From an uncultured Bacteroidales bacterium (GTDB taxonomy: Bacteria; Bacteroidota; Bacteroidia; Bacteroidales; Paludibacteraceae), in assembly GCA_900316005.1 (NCBI GenBank), contig ONBH01000003.1, positions 1 to 64,000 on the forward strand: 64,000 nucleotides of DNA, written 5' to 3'. A program made the translations under genes and the position numbers. The notes beneath the pieces are model-generated. The model was not told where the DNA came from and searched no databases. It saw only the letters and a list, made by a program, of their open reading frames with translations. Positions 1-8,180 of the stretch are shown here, one piece after another; positions within the stretch are counted from its first letter, which is position 1, and the number at the start of each line of letters is the position of its first letter.

Positions 1-1
1 A

Positions 2-256
2 TTTATCAATCGTAACGTGGTTATTCCGAATACGAATTTTGAGCGTGAAATTCGATGTTTCTTGTTACAAGATAACATGCCTTCCTTTTTTACATTGAAC
101 AATACAAGGCTTACGATAATTACTCCCGAGATGAAAAATGCGATGATAAAAGCAAAAATAACGAATATAGCATTTGAACCGGTATACGGAGTTTCCTCTA
201 TGGAGGAATATTATCAATTGCAGAAAGAAGGCAAATTACTACCAGAGAAGGGATGA
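2..256 (+). CDS. C-terminal part of a possible Imm43/DUF1629-type immunity protein (partial)
   Basis: The reading frame is open to the left edge, so only the last 84 or so residues are visible. The tail has the shape (F/Y)F.LN..RL.I..PEMK.A...A.I.NIAFEPVYG followed by an acidic end. This resembles the C-terminus of DUF1629/Imm43 immunity proteins, in which a short beta strand, a helix and a final 'gi.f.PV' strand close the domain. That match is from memory of the family and is tentative. No toxin gene is visible because the upstream side is outside the window. A strong hairpin terminator follows at 324-355. If the call is right, this is the immunity half of a polymorphic toxin locus; otherwise it is a hypothetical protein. 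Confidence 0.4.
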   Translation, partial: FINRNVVIPNTNFEREIRCFLLQDNMPSFFTLNNTRLTIITPEMKNAMIKAKITNIAFEPVYGVSSMEEYYQLQKEGKLLPEKG

Positions 257-323
257 TGGTAAGTCTGTATATAGTGGTTACAAGTAAAGCTTATTGGATA
301 GATAGGCGATACAACCGATAAGC

Positions 324-355
324 GACAACGCTCGTTTGAAGCGTTGTCTTGTTTT
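324..355 (+). terminator. Rho-independent terminator after the first gene
   Basis: A 9-bp perfect stem (GACAACGCT at 324-332 with AGCGTTGTC at 340-348) encloses a 7-base loop and is followed by TTGTTTT. It lies 70 bases after the stop codon of the partial gene. Confidence 0.75.
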
Positions 356-438
356 GGGAGGTGATGCAGCTTCGTTTCACAAATATATCAGTATCTACTC
401 AAAAAAAAGAAAGCGGAGAGTTGAGCATTCTGTTCTGA

Positions 439-543
439 TGGCGGACAGGCGGACGGGCGGACACCCTTTCGCTAAAATACATACACATACGCGTACGTGT
501 GTGAGTTTATAAATGAGGGTGTCCGCCTGTCCGCCGTCCGCCA
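439..543. repeat. Imperfect inverted repeat, GGCGGAC-rich arms
   Basis: The left arm (439-466) is built of GGCGGAC units ending in ACCCT. The right arm (516-543) is AGGGTGTCC followed by the complementary GTCCGCC units. The arms are about 28 bp and differ by small shifts in unit spacing. The roughly 50-bp centre contains an ACGCGTACGTGTGTG stretch. Confidence 0.7.
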
Positions 544-622
544 AACAACCCAACCCATAAACCATCTAAACTATTTAAACCACCCATAAACCTATCAACA
601 TCTAAACGTATCAACTCCTAGA

Positions 623-785
623 CCCTTCCCCGTCACTTCCGCGACCATCTCGCGACCATCGTGGACGTCTTATGTCTGTGTTTTTCCCGCCTCTTTACAA
701 ACCCCGAAAAAAGAAATATGGGATAGGGACGTCCACGATGGGAATGTAATGCGAACGAGATGCGAACGTAAATGACGGGGAAGGG
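623..785. repeat. Long imperfect inverted repeat around a ~58-bp centre
   Basis: The outer arms match exactly for 13 bp (CCCTTCCCCGTCA at 623-635 with its complement at 773-785). The inner arms match exactly for 14 bp (CCATCGTGGACGTC at 656-669 with its complement at 728-741). The sequence between outer and inner arms is related but degenerate, including repeats of GCGACCATC against GCGAACGAGAT. No gene lies between the arms. Confidence 0.75.
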
Positions 786-835
786 GCTTGTTGAGCGCGT
801 GGTAGGCCTATGAAGCGCTAAATCTATCGTATATC

Positions 836-950
836 TATCGTATATGTATCGTGTATGTTACGTGTATGTTACGTGTATGTTACGTGTATGTTACGTGTAT
901 GTTTCGAGGCAATCAGCGGACAAACAGCGGACAAACAGCGGACAAATAGC
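836..950. repeat. Short direct tandem repeats
   Basis: Starts with TATCGTATA units, then about five copies of a 12-bp GTTACGTGTATG unit, then three copies of an 11-bp CAGCGGACAAA unit, then two copies of an AGCATCCA unit. Unit identity is nearly perfect, which points to recent slippage. Confidence 0.75.
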
Positions 951-989
951 ATCCAGATAGCATCCAAATAAGAGGGGCTGCGGGCAATC

Positions 990-1020
990 AAAAAAATCGC
1001 TCTTTTGGGCGATTTTTTGT
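990..1020. terminator. Terminator-like hairpin, usable in both directions
   Basis: AAAAAATCGC (991-1000) pairs with GCGATTTTTT (1009-1018) around a TCTTTTGG loop. The A-run on the left and T-run on the right allow either direction. No gene ends directly beside it, so it may be a remnant. Confidence 0.55.
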
Positions 1021-1280
1021 TGTACCTTCGACCTACTACCCCATGACTTATTAGGAGTTCTATGTTTCGGCAGTGAGGGACTGCCGAAACTCGCGCGCCG
1101 CACTTACTCCTCATACTTGCCACCGGCAACTATTCGGTGCGGCTCATTCGAAATTACGTTCGCACCCTGCCGGACATACTGTTCCCCATTTCCGGAACTT
1201 TTTTGCGAAAGGGGCGATGCCCACCTATTTTGCCGCGTATGAGGGAACTTTTATGCAAGCATGAGCACCCCTTCTGCCGG

Positions 1281-1361
1281 ATAAAATATAGAGTCTTTAC
1301 TCTATTTTTGCAAAAAAGGTTCCGAAAATTTGCGTATGTGCAATTTTTGTAGTAAATTTGC
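1281..1361 (+). promoter_or_regulatory. 81-bp promoter element, copy 1 (pullulanase)
   Basis: Contains a -33 box TTTG (1329-1332) and a -7 box TAAATTTG (1353-1360) separated by exactly 20 bases, the Bacteroidota primary sigma consensus. Upstream lies a perfect 7-bp dyad ATAGAGT/ACTCTAT (1288-1305) with a 4-base gap. The whole 81-bp element is closely similar to 50420-50500 and to the reverse strand of 50074-50154. The predicted transcript starts about 25 bases before the ATG at 1393. Confidence 0.75.
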
Positions 1362-1392
1362 AGGCTAATTTAACGCATCATTTGAAAACGAT

Positions 1393-3306
1393 ATGAGAAA
1401 CGGAATTTTAATTATGCTTGCAGTAGCATTGGTGGGGTGCGCAACCAAACAGCAGCCCAAGTTGGAAGACGAGTGCCTGTATGCGGCAGAGAAGACGGAG
1501 TTTCAGTTCTGGTCTTCTATCGCTGAAGAGATGGAAGTCATACTCTACGACGAGAATCAGGTGCCGATGGAGACCATCGCATTGAAGAAAGGTGCCAATG
1601 ACTTTTGGAGGGCACAAGTAAAGGGAGACCTGAAGGGCAAATACTACACCGTGAGGAGTTTTCAGAACGGAGAATGGTCTGAAGAGGCTCCGGGTATCTT
1701 TGCCAAGGCTGTGAGCGTCAATGGTTATAAAGCAGCCATCGTAGATATGCAGGCTACCAACCCCGAAGGCTGGGATCAGGATGTGCGTCCGGCGATGCCG
1801 GATATGACCGATATCGTGGTGTATGAGACGCACCTAAGAGACTTCACGATGTCGCCCTACACAAGCTTTGAGACCAGAGGTAAGTTTCTGGCGCTGACGG
1901 AGGTAGGGACAGTGGTATCGGGCGAAGGCTGGCAGCTGTCAACGGGAATAGACCACCTCAAGGAGTTAGGCATCACGCATCTGCAGATACTACCGATGTT
2001 CGACTACGGCTCGATAGACGAGACGACGCTGGACAAGAATCGGTATAACTGGGGTTACGATCCGGTTAACTACAACGTGCCGGAGGGCGGTTACTCGACC
2101 CATCCAGCCGACCCGGCCTGCCGTATTCGCGAGGCGAAGCAGATGATACAAGCGCTGCACCATGCAGGCATACGCGTCATCATGGACGTGGTCTATAACC
2201 ACACCTACGACGTGAATGGTTGTTCACTCGGTCGCGTAGTGCCCGGTTATTTCTACCGCACGAACGCGGATGGCACCTACGCCAACGGTTCGGGCTGCGG
2301 CAACGAGACCGCCAGTGAGCGGGCTATGATGCGTCAGTTCATGATAGAGTCCGTCTGCTATTGGGCGCGCGAGTACCATATTGACGGTTTCCGTTTCGAC
2401 CTGATGGGTATCCATGACCAGGAGACGATGCGTCAGATTCGCGCTGCGCTGGACGAGATAGACCCGACCATTCTGACCTACGGCGAGGGCTGGGCAGCCA
2501 TGAGTCCTGCCTACCCCTATGAAATGCTCGCCATGAAACAATGGACGTACCAGATGCCGCGTGTGGGTGCCTTCAGCGATGATATCCGCAACGCGCTGAT
2601 TGGTTCGCCCTTTGACAACGAACGCGGTTTTGCCTCCGGCAAGACGGGCTGCAAGGAAGCCGTGATGAACGGCCTGATAGGTTGCCCCGAATGGAGCGGC
2701 GAACCGATGCAACATGTTAGCTACATCACCTGCCACGACAACTACTGCCTGCGTGACCGCATTGCCGTCAGCGCCAAGGGCGAGAGCGAAGAAACCCAAC
2801 TGAGGATGAACAAACTGGCACAGACTGCTGTACTGGTGTCGCAGGGTATGACTTTCCTGTACGGCGGCGAAGAACTGTACCGCACCAAACAGGGCGTTGA
2901 TAACAGTTTCCAAAGCGCCGACAGCATCAACATCATCCCCTGGCAGAACAAACGCGAATACTACGACCTATGCGAGTACTACCGCCAGATGATACAGATT
3001 CGCCGCCAGCACAAGGGCTTCCGTCTGGGTACGGCAGCGTTGGTCAAAGAGCATGTGGTATTTGATGATTCCGACAACGAGCACCTGATTATCTATCGCA
3101 TCAAGGACCTGAAGGAGATTGAAAACGCGAAGCAAATCATCGTGCTGCTGAACGGCGGCAAGGAAGCGGCAGAGGTTGCGATTGACGAGGCCAACTACAT
3201 CATCGTAGCCCAAGACAGCCAAGCCAATGCCGAGGGACTCGGAACCTGCAAAGGCGGAACAATCAGCGTAGCACCGTATAGCGCGACGATATTAATTGAT
3301 AATTGA
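1393..3306 (+). CDS. pulA: Type I pullulanase, surface lipoprotein (GH13)
   Basis: Debranching enzyme that hydrolyses alpha-1,6 links in pullulan, amylopectin and limit dextrins. The N-terminus is a lipoprotein signal with lipobox LVGC (Cys16), so it should be membrane-anchored, probably on the cell surface. Residues about 25-130 form a short N-terminal beta domain. The signature YNWGYDP of type I pullulanases is at 218-224. GH13 regions follow: DVVYNH (265-270), GFRFD (nucleophile Asp336), YGEGW (acid/base Glu365) and HDN (Asp449), so all catalytic residues are present. At 637 residues it is normal for the family. The last residues LIDN and the stop codon are written by the TTGATAATTGATA repeat that starts here. 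It carries the same promoter element as the amylase cluster at 34-50 kb, which fits a joint role in starch use. Confidence 0.92.
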   Translation: MRNGILIMLAVALVGCATKQQPKLEDECLYAAEKTEFQFWSSIAEEMEVILYDENQVPMETIALKKGANDFWRAQVKGDLKGKYYTVRSFQNGEWSEEAPGIFAKAVSVNGYKAAIVDMQATNPEGWDQDVRPAMPDMTDIVVYETHLRDFTMSPYTSFETRGKFLALTEVGTVVSGEGWQLSTGIDHLKELGITHLQILPMFDYGSIDETTLDKNRYNWGYDPVNYNVPEGGYSTHPADPACRIREAKQMIQALHHAGIRVIMDVVYNHTYDVNGCSLGRVVPGYFYRTNADGTYANGSGCGNETASERAMMRQFMIESVCYWAREYHIDGFRFDLMGIHDQETMRQIRAALDEIDPTILTYGEGWAAMSPAYPYEMLAMKQWTYQMPRVGAFSDDIRNALIGSPFDNERGFASGKTGCKEAVMNGLIGCPEWSGEPMQHVSYITCHDNYCLRDRIAVSAKGESEETQLRMNKLAQTAVLVSQGMTFLYGGEELYRTKQGVDNSFQSADSINIIPWQNKREYYDLCEYYRQMIQIRRQHKGFRLGTAALVKEHVVFDDSDNEHLIIYRIKDLKEIENAKQIIVLLNGGKEAAEVAIDEANYIIVAQDSQANAEGLGTCKGGTISVAPYSATILIDN

Positions 3307-3372
3307 TAGTTGATAATTGATAATTGATAATTGATAATTGATAATTGATAATTGATAGTTGACGATTGGACG
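3294..3372 (+). repeat. TTGATAATTGATA intergenic repeat
   Basis: Tandem 8-bp units (TTGATAAT, some TTGATAGT) fill the gap between pulA and valS. The first unit lies inside the pulA frame and supplies its stop codon. Confidence 0.85.
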
Positions 3373-3417
3373 ATTGATTGTCCTATTGATTAAAAATTGA
3401 ACATATAAATAGTTTTT

Positions 3418-6093
3418 ATGGAATCAAAATATAACCCTACAGAGATTGAGGCAAGACAGTATCAATACTGGCTCGACCATAAGTTATTTCATTCCACACC
3501 CGACGGCCGTGAGGCTTATACGGTAGTTATCCCGCCCCCCAATGTGACGGGCGTACTGCATATGGGTCACGTGCTCAACGAGACGATACAGGACATCCTG
3601 GTTCGCCGCGCACGTCAGCAAGGCAAGAACGCCTGCTGGGTGCCCGGTACCGACCACGCATCTATCGCGACCGAGGCAAAGGTCATCAAGCGCCTGAAGG
3701 AACAGGGCATCAACAAGAGCGACCTGACGCGCGAAGAGTTCCTAAAACATGCGTGGGCATGGACCGAGGAACACGGAGGCATCATCCTAAAGCAACTGCG
3801 CAAGTTAGGTTGCTCATGCGACTGGGACCGCACCTCGTTCACGATGGACGAGACCCGTTCGAAAGCCGTCATTAAGGTGTTCTGCGACCTCTACCGCAAG
3901 GGACTCATCTACCGCGGACTGCGCATGGTCAACTGGGACCCCGAGCGGCAGACAGCGCTGAGCGACGAGGAGGTCATCTACCACGACGAGCATAGCAAGT
4001 TCTACTACCTGCGTTACAAGGTGGTCGAGGAGCCCGGCAAATATGCCGTGGTGGCCACAACGCGTCCGGAGACTATCTTCGGAGATATAGCCGTCTGCAT
4101 TAACCCCAAGGAAGAGAAGAACCAATGGCTGAAGGGCAAACATGTGATTGTACCGGGCGTTGGTCGCGTCATACCCATCATCGAAGACCGCTACGTAGAG
4201 ATCGGTTTCGGTACCGGCTGTCTGAAGGTGACGCCGGCTCACGATGTCAATGACTACGCCTTAGGGCAGAAATACAACCTCCGCACCATTGATATCTTCA
4301 CGCCGGATGCCCACCTCAATATGGACACCATTGAAGAGGAGTTGCAGCCCAACGTACGCAAGTACCACGGCATGGACCGCTTTGAATGCCGCAAGCAGAT
4401 CGTAGAGGATCTGAAAGCCCTGGACCTGGTGGAGAAAATAGAGGACTACGACAACAAGGTGGGTTATTCGGAGCGCACCAATGTGCCTATCGAGCCGCGG
4501 CTCAGCCTGCAGTGGTTCATCCGCATGCAGCACTTTGCCGACATCGCACTCGGGCCGGTGATGAACGATGAGATCGTGTTCTACCCCACCAAATACAAGA
4601 ACACCTACCGCAACTGGCTGGAGAACATCAAAGACTGGTGCATCAGTCGCCAACTCTGGTGGGGACACCGGATTCCGGCATACTACGATGCCAATTTGCT
4701 CGCCGAGACCGGCCTGGAGAACTACCCTGCCGACAAGATTATCGTAGCCGAAACGCTGGAGGAAGCGCAGAAAATATCAACTATCAACTATCAACTATCA
4801 ACTAATCTCGTTCAGGACGAGGGTGCGCTGGATACCTGGTTCTCAAGCTGGCTTTGGCCCATCAGCCTCTTCGACGGCATCGAGCACCCCGACAACGAAG
4901 AGATACGCTACTACTACCCCACCGCCGACCTGGTGACCGGACCGGATATCATCTTCTTCTGGGTAGCACGTATGATTATGGCGGGCTACGAGTATCAGGG
5001 TAAGATGCCTTTCCGTCACGTCTATTTCACCGGCATCGTGCGCGATAAGTTAGGCCGTAAGATGTCGAAGTCATTAGGTAACAGCCCCGACCCCCTGGAG
5101 TTGATTGACAAATACGGCGCCGACGGCGTACGCATGGGTATGATGCTCTGCGCGCCTGCGGGTAATGACATCCTCTTTGACGAGAGTCTGTGCGAGCAGG
5201 GTCGTAACTTCAACAACAAGATCTGGAACTGCTTCCGCCTCATCAAGGGCTGGGAAACCACCGAGAGCGAGCCCACCATGAGCGACCGCGAGGCGGTGAC
5301 CTGGTTCACCCTGCTGCTGGCTAAGACCGAGAAAGAGGTAGAAGACTTGATGAACAAATACCGTCTCTCGGAAGCCTTGATGCAGATATACAAACTCTTT
5401 ACCGACGAGTTCAGCGGTTGGTACCTGGAGATGATCAAACCCGCTTACGGCCAACCCATCTGTCGGCTGACGTACGAGAGCACCTTGGTATTCTTTGAGC
5501 GCATGCTGCGTCTGCTGCACCCCTTCATGCCGTTTATCACGGAGGAGTTGTGGCATAACCTGACCGAGCGCGAAGAAGGTGCTACCATCATGGCAGCAGA
5601 CAACTCGGACTGGGATGCCGATGAGCTCTTGGCTCGCGATCCGGAAGGTGCCTTCCTGCAGAAGATGGAGGAGATGAAACAGGTAATCACGGGCGTACGC
5701 AACATACGTGCATCCAAGAACATTGCCCCCAAGGAACAACTGACCCTCATCAGCCCCGTGGCGCTGAGCGAGCTGGTTAACAAACTGGCGAACGTAAGCG
5801 TTCAGACGGAGGGAGCTGTTACCGGTAACGCCTCTAAATTCATTGTCGGTACGACCGAATATGCAGTGCCGCTGGATCAGTTCATCAATGTGGAAGAGGA
5901 GCTCCGCAAACTGGAGGCAGACCTGCAGCACCAGGAGGGCTTCCTGCGCGGTGTGATGGCGAAGCTGTCGAACGAACGTTTCGTGCAGAATGCCAAACCC
6001 GAGGTTGTCGAACTGGAACGCAAGAAGCAGCACGACGCCGAGGCACGCATCGCGGCTATCAAGGAAAGCATTGACGCCCTGCGGGCCAGTTGA
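3418..6093 (+). CDS. valS: Valyl-tRNA synthetase
   Basis: Class I aminoacyl-tRNA synthetase that charges tRNA-Val and edits mischarged threonine. The HIGH-type motif is [12 protein letters not shown] (40-51) and the KMSKS loop is at 548-552 ([11 protein letters not shown]). The editing domain ([25 protein letters not shown] nearby), the anticodon-binding domain and the C-terminal coiled coil are all present. At 891 residues it has the expected length. Residues 453-463 ([11 protein letters not shown]) are encoded by the same ATCAACTATCAACT repeat that fills intergenic gaps, placed in the linker just before [12 protein letters not shown]. The frame stays open. The stop codon is formed by the start of the downstream repeat. 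Confidence 0.97.
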   Translation: MESKYNPTEIEARQYQYWLDHKLFHSTPDGREAYTVVIPPPNVTGVLHMGHVLNETIQDILVRRARQQGKNACWVPGTDHASIATEAKVIKRLKEQGINKSDLTREEFLKHAWAWTEEHGGIILKQLRKLGCSCDWDRTSFTMDETRSKAVIKVFCDLYRKGLIYRGLRMVNWDPERQTALSDEEVIYHDEHSKFYYLRYKVVEEPGKYAVVATTRPETIFGDIAVCINPKEEKNQWLKGKHVIVPGVGRVIPIIEDRYVEIGFGTGCLKVTPAHDVNDYALGQKYNLRTIDIFTPDAHLNMDTIEEELQPNVRKYHGMDRFECRKQIVEDLKALDLVEKIEDYDNKVGYSERTNVPIEPRLSLQWFIRMQHFADIALGPVMNDEIVFYPTKYKNTYRNWLENIKDWCISRQLWWGHRIPAYYDANLLAETGLENYPADKIIVAETLEEAQKISTINYQLSTNLVQDEGALDTWFSSWLWPISLFDGIEHPDNEEIRYYYPTADLVTGPDIIFFWVARMIMAGYEYQGKMPFRHVYFTGIVRDKLGRKMSKSLGNSPDPLELIDKYGADGVRMGMMLCAPAGNDILFDESLCEQGRNFNNKIWNCFRLIKGWETTESEPTMSDREAVTWFTLLLAKTEKEVEDLMNKYRLSEALMQIYKLFTDEFSGWYLEMIKPAYGQPICRLTYESTLVFFERMLRLLHPFMPFITEELWHNLTEREEGATIMAADNSDWDADELLARDPEGAFLQKMEEMKQVITGVRNIRASKNIAPKEQLTLISPVALSELVNKLANVSVQTEGAVTGNASKFIVGTTEYAVPLDQFINVEEELRKLEADLQHQEGFLRGVMAKLSNERFVQNAKPEVVELERKKQHDAEARIAAIKESIDALRAS
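4773..4807 (+). repeat. Intergenic-type repeat inside valS
   Basis: ATATCAACTATCAACTATCA and one more unit, the reverse complement of the TTGATAGTTGATA repeat of the gaps, sits in frame within valS and encodes residues 453-463. Confidence 0.85.
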
Positions 6094-6216
6094 TAGTTGA
6101 TAGTTGATAGTTGATAATTGATAATTCTTATCTCGGCAAAGCCTCGAACGATCGGCTAAAGCCGTACGATAGTTGATAGTTGACAATTGATAATTGATAA
6201 TTGATAGTTGATAATT
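6090..6216 (+). repeat. TTGATAGTTGATA repeat array containing a 61-bp dispersed element
   Basis: Repeat units flank a 61-bp element at 6118-6178 (starting TTGATAATTCTTATCTCGGC) that recurs at 51382-51442 with a single mismatch. The element holds a CGGCTAAAGCCG hairpin. The right end of the array runs into the TTG start codon of the next gene. Confidence 0.85.
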
Positions 6217-7033
6217 GACATTTCGTGAACGAATAGTAGCATGGGCAGAGCGATGCCGGAAAGCATGGCGAAGCAGCAGTCGCAAGGCAAAAGCCTTGTG
6301 GCTGCACTTTCGCCGTAGGCAGAAAGACGCCATGTACCATGCGGAGGTCAACAGCGGACGCATCACCGTTCGCTCGGTTGTGCTCAACTTTGCCGACCTA
6401 TGGGGCTTCGGCAGCCGTAGTATCTTCAACGTCATCGGGCATCTGTTATGGCGGCCGGGCTACATGATAGCCGACTACCTCAACGGCAAGCAGAGCCGGT
6501 ACCTGCAGCCCGCCAAGACGCTGATTGTCATGACCTTGTTCCTAATTCAGATTGCCTGGCTCACGGACACCAAGATGCCCGTATGGGAAGACTATCAGCC
6601 CAAGATAGAGAATGCCCTCGTGGATATACCCGACTCGGATAGCAAGGCCTCCATCACCCGTTTTGTCGGCGGCTACGATGCGTATCGCCACTGGTGTGAC
6701 GACCATCGTGCCTTTGGTATGCTGACGGGTTCGCTGGCCTGCATTCTGATGACCTGGTTGCTCTTCCGACGTTCGCCACGCCCCAACGGCGAGGGCTACA
6801 ACTTAGCGGAGGTAACGACCGCCTTCCTCTATATCCTGTGTCAACTACAGCTTGTGACGATACTCGCTATGATAGTGACCTGGGGCTTCAAAGTCAATGA
6901 CTCATCAACGGTATTCCTACTACCCTATACCATCATTTTTGTACTGTTCTTTGTGGACTTCAAGCAACTCTTTGGTCGCTCGTGGTGGGGCACATTATGG
7001 CGCACATTTTTAATATTCACATGGTTAGCCTAA
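6215..7033 (+). CDS. DUF3667 family membrane protein
   Basis: Inner-membrane protein of unknown function. The first 40 residues are strongly basic (RERIVAWAERCRKAWRSSSR). Residues about 40-95 carry the DUF3667-like motif with WRPGYMIADYLNGKQSRYLQP, and about four to five membrane segments follow. The best start is TTG at 6215, which lies at the edge of the TTGATA repeat. The only other candidate is ATG 6332, which would remove the basic amphipathic segment. The 3' end overlaps the ATG of the DAHP synthase gene by 13 bases, so the two are probably translated together. There is no sign of a link in function between them. Confidence 0.7.
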   Translation: MTFRERIVAWAERCRKAWRSSSRKAKALWLHFRRRQKDAMYHAEVNSGRITVRSVVLNFADLWGFGSRSIFNVIGHLLWRPGYMIADYLNGKQSRYLQPAKTLIVMTLFLIQIAWLTDTKMPVWEDYQPKIENALVDIPDSDSKASITRFVGGYDAYRHWCDDHRAFGMLTGSLACILMTWLLFRRSPRPNGEGYNLAEVTTAFLYILCQLQLVTILAMIVTWGFKVNDSSTVFLLPYTIIFVLFFVDFKQLFGRSWWGTLWRTFLIFTWLA

Positions 7034-8025
7034 GTGGACATATTCTGATAGTAGGACCCTGCGCCGCCGAGAGCGAGCAGCAGGTACTTGAGACCGCCCG
7101 CGCCCTTCAGGAGCAGGTCGGGGAAACAGAGCAACTGATCTTCCGGGCTGGCTTATGGAAACCGCGTAGCAGTCCCGACACCTTTCAGGGCGTAGGCGAA
7201 CAAGGCTTAGCGTGGCTGAGAAAGGTACAGGAAGAGACCGGGCTGAAAGTAGCGACCGAGGTATCTACGCCCGAGCAGGCCGAAGCAGCCCTCGCGGCAG
7301 GTATCAACTACCTGTGGATAGGAGCCCGTACGGCAGCCAATCCCATCCAGGTACAACTATTAGCAGACACCATACGTAACCGCGCCGAGGGCGTGTGGGT
7401 CAAGAACCCCGTGAGCGAAGATGCAGCCCTATGGATCGGCAACGTACAGCGTTTTATGCACTACAGTCCACAGGTGTGGGCTATTCACCGCGGCTGCAAC
7501 CACCACCCCTGCTGGGAGATGGCACAGCGCATGCAGGAACACGTACCCGAAGCCAAACTTATACTCGACCCCAGCCATATGGGTGGCACGGCTGACAAGG
7601 TAGAGCAACTCATGCTGCAAGCAGCCCATCTACCATACGATGGATATATGGTGGAGACACACCCCCACCCTGAAGCAGCACTTTCCGATGCCCAACAGCA
7701 GATCACGCCCCAAGCCTTACGAAACATTCTACAACAGATGGCTACCCTGCCGCAAGACACCACCAAAGCGACCCTACAATGGTACCGCGCTCTGATGGAC
7801 GAGGTCGATGACCGCCTCTGGGACACCCTGGCGGAGCGTATGCAACTGAGCCGACGTATTGGCGAATGGAAGAAGACGCAGGGCATCGCCGCGGTGCAGC
7901 CCAAACGCAAGGCAGAGATTCTGAACCGCCGACTTCGCTGGGCGGAACAAGCGGGTCTGACAGCAGAAACCGTCCAAAACATATGGGAGGCTATTCACGC
8001 TGAGAGCGTTAGAGAGCAGGAATAG
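7021..8025 (+). CDS. aroF: Bifunctional 3-deoxy-7-phosphoheptulonate synthase / chorismate mutase
   Basis: Catalyses the first step of the shikimate pathway (PEP plus erythrose 4-phosphate to DAHP) and, through a fused C-terminal domain, conversion of chorismate to prephenate. The N-terminal 250 residues are of the type I-beta DAHP/KDO8P synthase fold: GPCAAES (12-18), KPRSSPDTFQG, ATEVSTPEQAE, WIGART, VKNPVSED, HRGCNHHP and LDPSHMGG. The C-terminal 80 residues form an AroQ-type chorismate mutase (YRALMDEVDDRLWDTLAERM, then the KK..G/Q..R.AEIL helix). This fusion is usual in Bacteroidota. ATG 7021 is preferred over 6982 because family members start close before the GPCAAES strand. Confidence 0.93.
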   Translation: MVSLSGHILIVGPCAAESEQQVLETARALQEQVGETEQLIFRAGLWKPRSSPDTFQGVGEQGLAWLRKVQEETGLKVATEVSTPEQAEAALAAGINYLWIGARTAANPIQVQLLADTIRNRAEGVWVKNPVSEDAALWIGNVQRFMHYSPQVWAIHRGCNHHPCWEMAQRMQEHVPEAKLILDPSHMGGTADKVEQLMLQAAHLPYDGYMVETHPHPEAALSDAQQQITPQALRNILQQMATLPQDTTKATLQWYRALMDEVDDRLWDTLAERMQLSRRIGEWKKTQGIAAVQPKRKAEILNRRLRWAEQAGLTAETVQNIWEAIHAESVREQE

Positions 8026-8082
8026 GTGATAATTGATAATTGATAATTGATAATTGATAATTGATAATTGATAATTGATATT
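8026..8082 (+). repeat. TTGATAATTGATA intergenic repeat
   Basis: About seven near-perfect 8-bp units directly after aroF, followed by a shared terminator. Confidence 0.85.
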
Positions 8083-8084
8083 AT

Positions 8085-8117
8085 AAAAACGGGCAGCCAT
8101 TGAGGCCGCCCGTTTTT
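8085..8117. terminator. Bidirectional terminator between aroF and the giant surface protein
   Basis: A perfect 10-bp stem (AAAAACGGGC at 8085-8094 with GCCCGTTTTT at 8108-8117) carries an A-run on one side and a T-run on the other, so it can stop transcription from both convergent genes. CCATTTTCCATTTT repeats follow at 8121-8162. Confidence 0.85.
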
Positions 8118-8180
8118 AGTAATTTTCCATTCTCCATTTTCCATTTTCCATTTTCCATTTCATTCAGAATTAGGACTGAC

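Larger units (their letters stand above)
257..1280. other. Noncoding, repeat-rich intergenic region
   Basis: About 1 kb with no convincing gene. The short frames here overlap tandem repeats and hairpins and look like nothing known. It holds two nested imperfect inverted repeats (439-543 and 623-785), direct tandem repeats (about 836-950), a terminator-like hairpin (990-1020) and two strong hairpins (1064-1090 and 1123-1173). It ends at the 81-bp promoter element of the pullulanase gene. Confidence 0.7.

Noticed and set aside
869..1352. Several short frames of 60-86 residues on both strands
   Set aside because: They run through tandem repeats and hairpins, overlap one another and look like no known protein.
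5074..6435. 453-residue minus-strand frame over the end of valS and the repeat region
   Set aside because: Antisense to valS; it includes [12 protein letters not shown] repeat-coded sequence and no family motif.
8100..8170. CCATTTTCCATTTT stretch as a regulatory site
   Set aside because: It lies downstream of both flanking genes next to the shared terminator and recurs at 21740-21815, so it is better explained as a gap repeat.
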